43,156 nt of DNA from Bryobacterales bacterium. Its GTDB lineage: Bacteria > Acidobacteriota > Terriglobia > Bryobacterales > Bryobacteraceae. This document shows, piece by piece, positions 23,201 to 31,399 of the stretch (positions within the stretch are counted from its first letter, which is position 1; each line of letters starts with the position of its first letter). The stretch lies in NCBI GenBank assembly GCA_027459465.1, contig DAIDIH010000167.1, forward strand, positions 1 to 43,156, read 5' to 3'. The notes under the pieces were generated by a model. The model was not told the origin of the DNA and ran no database searches. It worked only from the letters and a program-made list of their open reading frames with translations. Made by a program: the position numbers and the translations under genes.

Positions 23201-23974
23201 TCACTGTTTGGAGCGGGAGCCGCCGCTGTCCTTCATCATTGGACATTCGCTCATCGAGTCCCCTTGTGGAGGGTGGGATGCACCTGTCTGGCCCATCATG
23301 GCGCACTGCATGGCCAGCACCCTGTCCCGCACGGCTTTCCGCTGAGATACCAATTCGTTAATCACGGCGGCCATGGCGGCGATCTTGCGGTCGCCAGTGG
23401 CCAGGTTCATTTCCGCCACCTTCTGATCGAGCTGAACATCCATGGCCTGCACATCCATCGTCCTCGAGCTCGTGTCAGCCATCATCTTTGTGCAGTCCAT
23501 GGCTTGGGGCTTGGACTCAGGCGGAATAGCGGCGGGCGGCCCTGGCTGTTGCTCAGAAGTTATAGCGGTGCTGGCGCTACCTCCACTCGCAATTGCAGCC
23601 ATTTGCTCGTGGCCGGACGCAAGAGACCGGGCGCTTTCGGCAGCCTTGCCGTAATAATATGCGAGGTCGCGACAATGCTGACCAAGAGTCGGGTACTTGG
23701 GGCCCAGATGCTGCAACGGATTTTTATAGTATTCCGCAGCTTCCTCCTGGTGTTCGGTCTGTTTGGCCTGCAAACGCTCGGCTTCACCGCGGTAGTACGC
23801 GGCCAACTTCATGTGATCCTCGGGCGTTTTGGCGCTCGCGATGAGCGCCTTGAGTTGCTTTTTGCTCATGCGAGCAGGGGGCTCACCAGCCCGTGCAACA
23901 GGCGCCAGCGCCGGCGCCAGCGTGACGACGGCCAGCGCCGCCAGACCAACTTTCGAAAACATCGAGATCCTCAT
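23201..23974 (-). CDS. Helical secreted protein, copy B, with Met/Cys-rich C-terminal extension
   Basis: A 257-residue exported protein. Signal peptide residues 1-29. Residues ~35-130 match copies A and C: KKQLKALIASAKTPEDHMKL, then YYRGEAERLQAKQTEHQEEA, then GQHCRDLAYYYGKAAESA and GHEQMA. A linker and a second helical part (~155-225) follow, containing DCTKMMAD and LAMQCAMMG, and the C-terminus carries SECPMMKDSGG. The Cys-Met clusters of the extension look like soft-metal ligands. ATG 23974 has GAGGGA upstream. The DUF2318 gene ends 18 bp upstream, so the two are probably one operon. No named family recognised. Confidence 0.75.
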   Translation of the reverse strand: MRISMFSKVGLAALAVVTLAPALAPVARAGEPPARMSKKQLKALIASAKTPEDHMKLAAYYRGEAERLQAKQTEHQEEAAEYYKNPLQHLGPKYPTLGQHCRDLAYYYGKAAESARSLASGHEQMAAIASGGSASTAITSEQQPGPPAAIPPESKPQAMDCTKMMADTSSRTMDVQAMDVQLDQKVAEMNLATGDRKIAAMAAVINELVSQRKAVRDRVLAMQCAMMGQTGASHPPQGDSMSECPMMKDSGGSRSKQ

Positions 23975-23992
23975 AGATATTCCCTCTTTTGG

Positions 23993-24517
23993 TTAGCGAT
24001 ACCGCTCCAATCCAGCCAAGGCTGGTCGATACCAGCGATCGAATAAGTCGCGCACGACCTGGCCGCGAACGACGACTCGGCCATTCGCTTCCTCATAAGG
24101 AATCGCAATTGGTCTGCAATCGCTATCCGGCGCAGGTGTCTCACTTTGGCCGGCAACCTCCATTGCTTCATTGCAACGGCCACAAATCATCTGGCTATCC
24201 AGCGGGAAACTCCCCGAACGATAACACCTCCGGCACGACGCGAAGGCAACCTGCAACCGGGTGCCGCTCAGCTTGCGCATGAAGAACTGGACTTTGGTTG
24301 CATTCGACAACGGATAGGAAAAGAGTTGCGCGCGATCCGCGTCCAGCGTAGCGATACTCAGGCTAACGTCTTCAGTAGCCACCTGGATCGTCGGGCGACT
24401 CCGAGCCGGCGTGTATAGCCACAAGCCCCCGGCGCCCAACGCTGCCAGGATCCCCATTGTGAGCCAGACAGGCCATACCTCGCGCCATGTCAGCTTCAGG
24501 TGTTTCTTGCGTGCCAC
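23993..24517 (-). CDS. DUF2318-type membrane-anchored Cys protein
   Basis: A 174-residue protein with one membrane helix (residues 15-36) and a periplasmic domain. Cys 95 and 98 (ASCRRCYRSGSF), Cys 112 and 115 (MICGRCNEAM) and Cys 134 (DCRPIAIPYE) follow the DUF2318 pattern (CxxC...CxxC...C.P..Y), a family described as Fe-S or metal-binding membrane proteins, often near iron permeases. GTG 24517 has GGAGG upstream. The downstream helical-protein gene starts 18 bp after its stop. The upstream gap contains a palindrome pair. Confidence 0.75.
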   Translation of the reverse strand: MARKKHLKLTWREVWPVWLTMGILAALGAGGLWLYTPARSRPTIQVATEDVSLSIATLDADRAQLFSYPLSNATKVQFFMRKLSGTRLQVAFASCRRCYRSGSFPLDSQMICGRCNEAMEVAGQSETPAPDSDCRPIAIPYEEANGRVVVRGQVVRDLFDRWYRPALAGLERYR

Positions 24518-24864
24518 CTCTCCTCCAGGTCTCCAGTAACAGTTAAATTCTTAGAGAAACGGGAGGAGCACTTTTCCTACCAAGCGCCGGTCGGCTGTCA
24601 GTCCGGCAGATTGCGAAGCGAGAAGGCCGCGCGACCTGTCTTCGACTGGCCGAAATGCGGCACCGATCGTTTGAGTTTGGCCGCCGACGGGCAACCCGCC
24701 GCCATCACCCGCGCCTCTGCCATCGATCAGCAGCGTGCAGTTGCGCCGCGCAGCCACACAGGAGACTCGGAAGTTGCAGGCGCGACGGCAAGGGAGTTGC
24801 TTGTCCGAATCATGACGCTGCATCGCCCAGAATATCCGGGGAGGCAGCGGAGAAGGAGGCTATC
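24518..24864. other. Divergent intergenic region with palindrome pair
   Basis: No gene supported. Lies between the DUF2318 operon (minus) and the outer-membrane protein gene (plus). The pair at 24646-24694 is near its middle. Confidence 0.5.
24646..24694 (-). repeat. Palindrome pair (dispersed 7-4-7 element), minus orientation
   Basis: Read on the minus strand: TTGCCCGTCGGCGGCCAA (24694-24677) and GTGCCGCATTTCGGCCAG (24663-24646), starts 31 bp apart. Confidence 0.6.
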
Positions 24865-25506
24865 ATGCGTCGTCTTCTTCGTAGCCGGATCGTATTCATT
24901 TTCATTGCGATTGCGATCCCGACCTTAGGGCTGGGACAGAGCGAGGTGCCCTTTCACCACCTGACCCTGAGCGGAGGCGCGGGCTTCACAACAAGCGCCG
25001 CCCATCTCGCGAGTACACTGGATCGCGGCGGCAATGCCGATGTGAACAGCGGGTACTTCTTCAACCGGCACTTCGGAATCACGGGGAACTTCATTTTCAG
25101 TGAGCTGGGGGTCACCCGGGCCACCCTGAACGCCGCCAACGAACCAGACGGTAAAGGGAAGTTGTATGGCCTAACCGCAGATCCGACGTTGCGGCTGCCG
25201 CTAGGGCGCCGTTTCAGCGTCTATGCACTCGGGGGTGGCGGCTACTTGCGGCGAACCATGGAGTTTACAATGCCCGTTGCCGTGACGGTCAATCATAAGA
25301 ACCAACACGAGGTTCAGGGCACCAGCACGATGGTCATGGCCACAACCGTAGGCAACTCAGGTGGGTTTGACGTGGGGGGCGGTGTCAACATGCCTTCGCC
25401 TTGGTCAGATGACGTGAGACTCTTCCTGGAGGTCCGCTACTACAAGGGATTCACGAGCAATATCAACACGACGATCATTCCCATCACCTTCGGAGTCCGG
25501 TGGTGA
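24865..25506 (+). CDS. Outer-membrane beta-barrel protein (OmpA/OmpW-like barrel)
   Basis: A 213-residue exported protein. ATG 24865 has AAGGAGG upstream. Signal peptide residues 1-24 (MRRLLRSRIVFIFIAIAIPT onward). The mature part shows alternating hydrophobic/polar strands: FHHLTLSGGAGFTTS, FFNRHFGITGNFIFSEL, GLTADPTLRLPLGRRFSVYA, GGFDVGGGVNMP and RLFLEVRYYKGF, and ends ITFGVRW with a terminal aromatic residue as required for barrel insertion. This fits a small eight-stranded barrel. No catalytic motif. A role in envelope integrity or transport cannot be told from the sequence. Confidence 0.8.
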   Translation: MRRLLRSRIVFIFIAIAIPTLGLGQSEVPFHHLTLSGGAGFTTSAAHLASTLDRGGNADVNSGYFFNRHFGITGNFIFSELGVTRATLNAANEPDGKGKLYGLTADPTLRLPLGRRFSVYALGGGGYLRRTMEFTMPVAVTVNHKNQHEVQGTSTMVMATTVGNSGGFDVGGGVNMPSPWSDDVRLFLEVRYYKGFTSNINTTIIPITFGVRW

Positions 25507-25922
25507 GCTTGTGTGTCATTGCCCTTCGGCAGGCGCCGGCAGCGAACTCCGAAGCGTGGAGTTCTCACTGTTTCACGTGCCCGGAAGTCCCAAGCCATCG
25601 GTATCGGCGGAGCATCTCTGGTTCAGTTGCTAGTGGAGCCGCAGCTCGGCTGCCCTCCTGCCCTCCGCCTGTCGCTGATCCGCTGTTTCGCTCGATGACA
25701 ACTGCGGTTGTCCCGCCCTACTCCGGAGAGCGATACCTCAATCGATCCTCTACGAGGCATGTTCAAGGAACAGAAGCTGCCAAAGACACACGAGCCCAAC
25801 CTTTCCAAGACCCTCGTCCTGCGCAGAGGCTCTTGGCAAGCCACTTGCTCCACCCGATCGCGAATCCAGCACAATTCGGATCGTACAGCGCATCGAATTC
25901 TTAGACGCGGGAGGGAATCGCA
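25507..25922. other. Intergenic region
   Basis: Several open frames cross it but none has a domain, plausible start or codon pattern that I can support. Confidence 0.4.
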
Positions 25923-26234
25923 ATGGCAAAGCCGAAGCCGCACCCGAGCAGTGCACTCAAACAGACTGTTTTCACGTGTCATCCGCCGGACGCGCAGTCC
26001 GTATTCCTGGCCGGGACGTTCAACGACTGGGATCCCGCAGGTACGCCCATGCGGCGCACCTCCAGCGGGGAATGGGCAGTCGAACTGACGTTGGAACCCG
26101 GTCGCTACGAATACAAGTTCATCGTCGATGGGGTCTGGTCCTGTGCACCTGGCTCGCAGCAGCCAGACTCAACGCTACCCGACTGCGTGCCCAATGCATT
26201 TGGGTCTTTCAACCGTGAGATTCACGTCGAATAA
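25923..26234 (+). CDS. CBM48 / AMPK-type glycogen-binding domain protein
   Basis: A 103-residue protein that is almost entirely one carbohydrate-binding module: KQTVFTCHPPDAQSVFLAGT, FNDWDPAGTPMRR, WAVELTLEPGRYEYKFIVDG, W, and FGSFNREIHV. The W and NDWDP positions match the glycogen-binding surface of AMPK-beta modules. ATG 25923 has GGGAGGG nine bases upstream. No catalytic domain and no signal peptide, so it is cytoplasmic. It is followed by glycogen phosphorylase and debranching enzyme genes, so it may tether or regulate these on glycogen. A hairpin after its stop may reduce readthrough. Confidence 0.88.
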   Translation: MAKPKPHPSSALKQTVFTCHPPDAQSVFLAGTFNDWDPAGTPMRRTSSGEWAVELTLEPGRYEYKFIVDGVWSCAPGSQQPDSTLPDCVPNAFGSFNREIHVE

Positions 26235-26279
26235 CCGCGGGGAAAATACGGATTTCTTCTGGATTTCTCCCCGGTTTTT
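26233..26279 (+). terminator. Terminator-like hairpin after the CBM48 gene
   Basis: AACC-GCGGGG-AAA pairs imperfectly with TTTCTCCCC-GGTT and is followed by a short T run (GGTTTTTC). It may make the CBM48 message more abundant than the downstream enzyme messages. Confidence 0.55.
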
Positions 26280-26400
26280 CGCGATCAAGTAGGCGCGGCG
26301 AATGCTGCCGAACCGCGGCAGACGCCACTGCCCGAAACCGACCGAGGTCGCCTGGCAGCAGATTTGCTGAACGCTTGAGTTCTGGAGAGGATGGCGAATT

Positions 26401-28242
26401 ATGAATAGCGTCGTCAAAGACCCGGTCTGCGGAATGATCGTGATCCCTGGCCAAGGCCTCACCTTCTCGCATGAGGGGCAAACGTTTTACTTTTGTTCCG
26501 AGTTCTGCCGTTCGAAATTCCAAGCGCGGCCCCAGCATTACGCGTTTGGGATAGTCCGTCAATCGTATGACGATGCGAAGGAGGCCAGGCGTATCGGGTA
26601 CTTCTCTATGGAAGTGGCAATCGACGCCCGCATCCCGAGCTACTCCGGCGGCCTCGGCGTGCTTGCTGGCGACACGCTGCGATCCTGCGCTGATCTCAGG
26701 ATGGCCGTGGTAGCCGTTACGCTTCTATCGCGCAAGGGCTATTTCGATCAGATCCTGGACGAACAGGGACGGCAGCAAGAAAAGCCAGTGCATTTCGTCC
26801 CCGAGGAGTCGTTGAGGCCCCTCTCCGCCGCCGTTCACGTCGAGATCGAGCGGCGAACCGTCACGATCCGCGCCTGGCAATATGACATTATCGGTCTGAG
26901 CGGGCACACAGTCCCGCTGATTCTGTTGGACACCGACGTGGCCGACAACACCGATCGCGACCGCGCGCTGACCGACTTCCTCTACGGCGGCGACCAGGAC
27001 TACCGGCTCGCGCAAGAGATTGTTTTGGGGATCGGGGGCATCCGGATGCTTCGCACGCTCGGTTACAACGGAATCCAGCGCTTCCATATGAACGAAGGCC
27101 ACGCCAGTCTCCTCGTGCTGGAATTGCTGACTTGGCTGGGCGGTGGCCAACCGGCGGAGTGGGACTTTGAGGGTGCAAGGAACCGCGCTGTCTTCACAAC
27201 CCACACGCCCGTGGCCGCCGGCCACGACCAGTTCGACTATGACTGCGTCCAGCGCATACTTGGCCCTGTGGTTCCTCTCGATGTTCTTCAGATGCTCGCC
27301 GGCCCGGATCGCCTCAACATGACTCGCCTGGCACTGAACCTCTCCCGTTACGTGAACGGCGTAGCCATGCGTCACGAGGAGGTTTCACGGGAGATGTTCC
27401 CTGGCTACCCGATCGAACACATCACCAACGGGGTGCATTCCCTGACTTGGACGTGCGACAGCTTCCGGCGGTTGTTCGACCAATATATTCCGGGGTGGCG
27501 GAACGATCCGGCGATGCTGAGGAAGGCCCTAGGCATTCCAAATGACAAGATCTGGACGGCCCACATGGAAGCCAAAGGCCGGCTTCTCGACTTCATCCGC
27601 CAGTCTGGGCGCAGCTCTCTCTCAACCGATACTTTGACGATCGGGTATGCCCGGAGAGCCACGGCTTACAAACGCCCTAATCTGGTATTCACGGATCTCG
27701 TTCGCCTGCGCGAAGCCGTCAAGCACGCGGGACCGCTCCAGTTTGTATTTGCCGGAAAGGCACACCCAAGGGATTTTGAAGGCAAGGCTTTCATCGAGAG
27801 GATTCACGCAGTATCCCGGGAACTCAGGGACGACATTCCCGTGGTTTATCTTGAGAACTACGATACCGAGATGGCCAAGCTGCTCGTATCCGGCGTCGAC
27901 CTGTGGCTGAACACCCCGCAACGCCCCATGGAGGCATCCGGCACGTCGGGGATGAAGGCGGCACACAATGGCGTCCCCAGTTTCAGCACGCTCGACGGCT
28001 GGTGGATCGAAGGTCTCATCGAAGGCGTGACCGGCTGGTCGATCGGATCGGCGAATCCGGATAGCTCGGACGGCGACGCGGACGACCTGTACCGCAAGCT
28101 CCAGGATGAAGTGGCGCCAACCTTTTACCGCAGCCGGGAGCGGTGGATTGACATTATGCGGCACTCAATCGCCTTGAATGCCTCGTTCTTTAATACCCAC
28201 CGCATGACCCAGCAGTACATCACCAATGCGTATCTTCCATGA
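26401..28242 (+). CDS. glgP: YHS domain fused to alpha-glucan (glycogen) phosphorylase
   Basis: A 613-residue cytoplasmic enzyme that should release glucose-1-phosphate from glycogen. Residues 6-48 are a YHS domain (KDPVCGMIV ... EGQTFYFCSEFCRSKF) with Cys 10, 32 and 36, as in metal-binding YHS proteins and copper ATPase tails. Residues ~62-610 are a short-type GT35 phosphorylase: IGYFSMEVAIDARIPSYSGG, then LGVLAGD, FHMNEGHASLL, ITNGVHSLTW, and the PLP site EASGTSGMKAAHNG with Lys 519. ATG 26401 has GAGAGGAT upstream. A YHS domain on this enzyme is unusual and suggests control by metal or attachment to a metal-binding partner. Upstream of glgX with a 30-bp gap, so the two are probably one operon. 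Confidence 0.9.
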   Translation: MNSVVKDPVCGMIVIPGQGLTFSHEGQTFYFCSEFCRSKFQARPQHYAFGIVRQSYDDAKEARRIGYFSMEVAIDARIPSYSGGLGVLAGDTLRSCADLRMAVVAVTLLSRKGYFDQILDEQGRQQEKPVHFVPEESLRPLSAAVHVEIERRTVTIRAWQYDIIGLSGHTVPLILLDTDVADNTDRDRALTDFLYGGDQDYRLAQEIVLGIGGIRMLRTLGYNGIQRFHMNEGHASLLVLELLTWLGGGQPAEWDFEGARNRAVFTTHTPVAAGHDQFDYDCVQRILGPVVPLDVLQMLAGPDRLNMTRLALNLSRYVNGVAMRHEEVSREMFPGYPIEHITNGVHSLTWTCDSFRRLFDQYIPGWRNDPAMLRKALGIPNDKIWTAHMEAKGRLLDFIRQSGRSSLSTDTLTIGYARRATAYKRPNLVFTDLVRLREAVKHAGPLQFVFAGKAHPRDFEGKAFIERIHAVSRELRDDIPVVYLENYDTEMAKLLVSGVDLWLNTPQRPMEASGTSGMKAAHNGVPSFSTLDGWWIEGLIEGVTGWSIGSANPDSSDGDADDLYRKLQDEVAPTFYRSRERWIDIMRHSIALNASFFNTHRMTQQYITNAYLP

Positions 28243-28272
28243 GGCCCGCACGGTGAATTAGAGGAGCCCGTC

Positions 28273-30315
28273 ATGGAGAATTGGTATGAGCTGGAAGGTG
28301 CCGCCCTGCCGCTGGGAGTGACCTGGATCGAAGACGAAGGCGCATACAATTTCGCGCTCTATACCGAGCACGCCACTCACGTTACGCTGCTCCTTTTCGC
28401 TGAAGTGGACTTGAGAACCCCCACGTATGAGTACGCCTTTGATCCCCTTTTGAATAAGTCCGGCCGGGTGTGGCATTACCGGCTCCAGGCGAAATCCATT
28501 CCTCTGGCCCGCTACTACGCTTACCGGGTGGATGGCCCGCGACAGCCCGAAGGTGGTCACCGCTTCGACAGCCAGAAAGTGCTGCTGGACCCGTATGCGA
28601 ACTGCGTTTGCTTTCCGAGTGGGTTCAACCGCGATGTGGCGCAGCAGCCCGGTCCAAACGCCGGGCACGCCCCTCTTGGCCTCATCCCGCGCGAGCCGGG
28701 CTTCGACTGGACCGGCGACGCCGCGCCAACCCATACGTCGGACTTGGTAATTTACGAACTGCACGTTCGTGGCTTCACAAGGAGCCGTAATTCCGACGTT
28801 GCGGACGCACATGGGGGCACGTTTCTTGGCATTGTCGAGAAGATTCCGTACCTGAAGGAGTTGGGCATCACGGCGGTTGAGCTCATGCCGGTCATGCAGC
28901 AGGACCCGCAGGAGGGCAGCTACTGGGGCTACATGCCCCTTAATTTCTTCTCTCCACATCACGAATACGCAAGCGAAGGCAGGCCGTTGGACGCACTCTA
29001 CGAGTTCCGAACGATGGTCAAGGCCCTGCACGCCGCCGGTATCGAATTGATCCTGGATGTTGTCTACAACCATACGGCGGAGGGCGACGAGAACGGCCCG
29101 ACCTACAGCTATCGCGGAATCGACAACAGCACCTACTACCTGCTCCAGGAGGACCGCCGGCGATATCGCAACGACAGTCAGACCGGGAACACAGTGAATT
29201 GCAGCAATCGATACGTGCGCAAAATGATCCTGGATAGCCTGCGCTTCTGGCGTGAAGAGATGCATGTTGACGGCTTTCGTTTTGACCTGGCCTCGATCTT
29301 TACCCGGCGTGAGGACGGGTCGATTGATCTCTCTGATCCCCCGGTTATTGCCGAGATCACCGGCGCTCGGGAGTTGGAACGAGCGAGGCTCATCGCGGAA
29401 GCGTGGGACCCTGCAGCCTACGAATTGGGTAGATCCTTTCCAGGAATCTCCTGGTTGCAGTGGAACGGGCAGTTCCGCGATGACATGCGCGCTCTTGTCC
29501 GCGGTGATCCGGGAATGGTGGGCAAGCTGATGAGCCGCGTATACGGGAGCTGCGACGTGTTCCCGGACGACGTCATGAACGCCTATCGGCCTTACCAGAG
29601 CGTAAACTTCGTAACTTGTCATGATGGATTCTGTCTATATGATCTGGTCGCGTACGACCAGAAGCACAACGAAGCCAACGGACATAACAACGCCGATGGC
29701 GCAGATTACAACCTGAGCTGGAACTGCGGTTGGGAAGGCGACGACGGACTCCCACCTGAAGTCCTCGACCTGCGCAAACGCCAAATCAAAAATTTCTGCA
29801 GCCTCCTGTTTCTCTCGAATGGAACCCCGATGTTCTGTGCCGGGGACGAGTTCATGAATACGCGGCGAGGGAACAACAATCCCTACAACCAAGACAATGA
29901 GACGACTTGGCTCAACTGGGATTTGCTTCAGAAGAACGGGGATGTGTTCCGGTTCTTCAAAAAGATGATCGCGTTTCGCAAGGCCAACCCGTCGATCGCG
30001 CGCAGCCACTACTGGCGCGAGGATGTGCATTGGTATGGCGTAATAGCAGGGCCGGACTGGTCCTACGATTCACGATCGCTGGCATTTTTTCTGAATGGCG
30101 CTTCCCGCGGCGACAACGACCTTTATGTGATGATCAACGCCTGCTGGCAGGACCTGATCTTCACGGTTCAAGAAGGAGAAGCCAACGAATGGTTCCGCGT
30201 GGTTGACACGAGCCTGCCGAGTCCGGCGGATTTTCTCGAAGAGCAAATGGAGGAACAACTTCGGAGCCGGCAATACGAAGTGAAAGGGCGGTCCGTCGTA
30301 ATACTTGTTCGGTAA
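28273..30315 (+). CDS. glgX: Glycogen debranching enzyme, GH13 isoamylase type
   Basis: A 680-residue enzyme cutting alpha-1,6 branch points of glycogen after phosphorylase action. N-terminal early-set domain (~1-110), then the GH13 barrel: ELHVRGFT, region I DVVYNHTAEGD, catalytic nucleophile D338 (GFRFDLAS), acid/base E376 (LIAEAWD) and D451 (FVTCHDGF). The C-terminal beta domain runs to about residue 680. All catalytic residues are present and the length fits GlgX. ATG 28273 has GAGGAG six bases upstream. Co-transcribed with the YHS-phosphorylase; together with the CBM48 protein it forms a compact glycogen-breakdown unit. Confidence 0.92.
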   Translation: MENWYELEGAALPLGVTWIEDEGAYNFALYTEHATHVTLLLFAEVDLRTPTYEYAFDPLLNKSGRVWHYRLQAKSIPLARYYAYRVDGPRQPEGGHRFDSQKVLLDPYANCVCFPSGFNRDVAQQPGPNAGHAPLGLIPREPGFDWTGDAAPTHTSDLVIYELHVRGFTRSRNSDVADAHGGTFLGIVEKIPYLKELGITAVELMPVMQQDPQEGSYWGYMPLNFFSPHHEYASEGRPLDALYEFRTMVKALHAAGIELILDVVYNHTAEGDENGPTYSYRGIDNSTYYLLQEDRRRYRNDSQTGNTVNCSNRYVRKMILDSLRFWREEMHVDGFRFDLASIFTRREDGSIDLSDPPVIAEITGARELERARLIAEAWDPAAYELGRSFPGISWLQWNGQFRDDMRALVRGDPGMVGKLMSRVYGSCDVFPDDVMNAYRPYQSVNFVTCHDGFCLYDLVAYDQKHNEANGHNNADGADYNLSWNCGWEGDDGLPPEVLDLRKRQIKNFCSLLFLSNGTPMFCAGDEFMNTRRGNNNPYNQDNETTWLNWDLLQKNGDVFRFFKKMIAFRKANPSIARSHYWREDVHWYGVIAGPDWSYDSRSLAFFLNGASRGDNDLYVMINACWQDLIFTVQEGEANEWFRVVDTSLPSPADFLEEQMEEQLRSRQYEVKGRSVVILVR

Positions 30316-30442
30316 TGACGCGCCGTCAAAGTCTCTGGCCGCTGCAGGCGTTTTTTGGCCCGCGCCCTGCGGATGCCGACATTCTTTCCGATCATCTGGT
30401 GCAAAGGGGGTTTGCGGTGCCGTGCCGCCGGCAACTTCGATG

Positions 30443-30889
30443 TCACTGGGCCTTTGCTCCACGTCCACACGGAACTCCAAGCTCCGCCAGTTGCTGCTGC
30501 ATCTCTTTAAGGCAGCGCTCCTCGCAGTCGTCGATCGGATCGAAGAAACCATGCCGGTGCTCAATCCGAATCGGGAGCATCACCTCAAATCGCCCACCCG
30601 CCGACGCATGCAAGGACTGGTCAAAAGGGGCAATCTCGTATTGAGAGGGTCGCTGCTCCTTCGGAAGGATCGACTCGGCAACGCGCCGCAGATCCGCAAA
30701 CGTCTCGGAGCAGAGGCGGCACGCCGGAGACATGCTGGTGTCGCCGTGATCGTGGGTTCCGTACAATTCGAGATCGAATCCGACAACGACGCGCTTGCCA
30801 TCCGCAATCTCGTAATGCGGCCAGACTTCATATCGAACCGTGTGCCTCTCGACGACCCGTTTCAACTCGGTGACAGGATCGATTTCCAT
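30443..30889 (-). CDS. Conserved-looking protein of unknown function with His/Cys cluster
   Basis: A 148-residue protein with no signal peptide. ATG 30889 has AAGGAGG at ideal spacing. The mid-part reads LYGTHDHGDTSMSP, then ACRLCSETFADLRRVAESIL, giving HxHGD and CxxC within ~20 residues, a plausible metal site. Further on are IRIEHRHGFFDPIDDCEERC, with paired Cys and His. No family recognised. It is convergent with glgX and sits opposite the decaheme cytochrome gene across a gap with a palindrome pair. Confidence 0.65.
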   Translation of the reverse strand: MEIDPVTELKRVVERHTVRYEVWPHYEIADGKRVVVGFDLELYGTHDHGDTSMSPACRLCSETFADLRRVAESILPKEQRPSQYEIAPFDQSLHASAGGRFEVMLPIRIEHRHGFFDPIDDCEERCLKEMQQQLAELGVPCGRGAKAQ

Positions 30890-31399
30890 CGTAGCCTCCT
30901 TGTTTCGCCGGGCCTACGCTGCAAAACGAGCGGCTGTTGAGCGCTCCCGGGCTGGCCGCCAGTGGCTTCAGCGCTGTTTGACGATCGTGAAAGCATTCTT
31001 GTAACCAGCAGGTTTGGCTTTCCCACTCAAACTCGCGCGGCCTGCTCGATTGTCGCAAGCGTATGCGTCTATCCCCTACACGATTCCGCCAAGGACCACT
31101 CCAAACCGCGTCGCCAAGCAGTTGAGGAGCAAGGCGCTTGTCCGCAGCTTGGCGCAACTCGGCCAATCGGATGCCTCGACTGCCCCAAAACGGCCAACTG
31201 CTCACGCCATCACCATAACTCAGCGCTTTCCCCTCCCCTGAAATCTAAATTGGAGATCCCTGGCCAGGCAGATCCAACAAGATGGTTGAAGAATTGCCAT
31301 AGTTTAATCGGCGACGCAAACGGGCCCTCCCCGCGGTAGCTCGTGTTTCATGCAGACGAGTTGTTTCGCCGACGCAGTCTACAGTACAAGGAGTTCGGC
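30890..31399. other. Divergent intergenic region with palindrome pair
   Basis: No gene supported. Separates the His/Cys protein gene (minus) from the decaheme cytochrome gene (plus). The pair at 31149-31197 is near its centre. Confidence 0.5.
31149..31197 (+). repeat. Palindrome pair (dispersed 7-4-7 element)
   Basis: TTGGCGCAACTCGGCCAA (31149) and CTGCCCCAAAACGGCCAA (31180), starts 31 bp apart. The first differs by one base from 37466-37483. Confidence 0.65.

Noticed and set aside
29573-30030. Minus-strand open frames opposite glgX
   Set aside because: Antisense shadows of a complete GH13 enzyme gene.
31149-31197. Palindrome pairs as a CRISPR array
   Set aside because: Only two arms per locus, arms are imperfect and palindromic, spacers are ~13 bp, and no cas genes are present.
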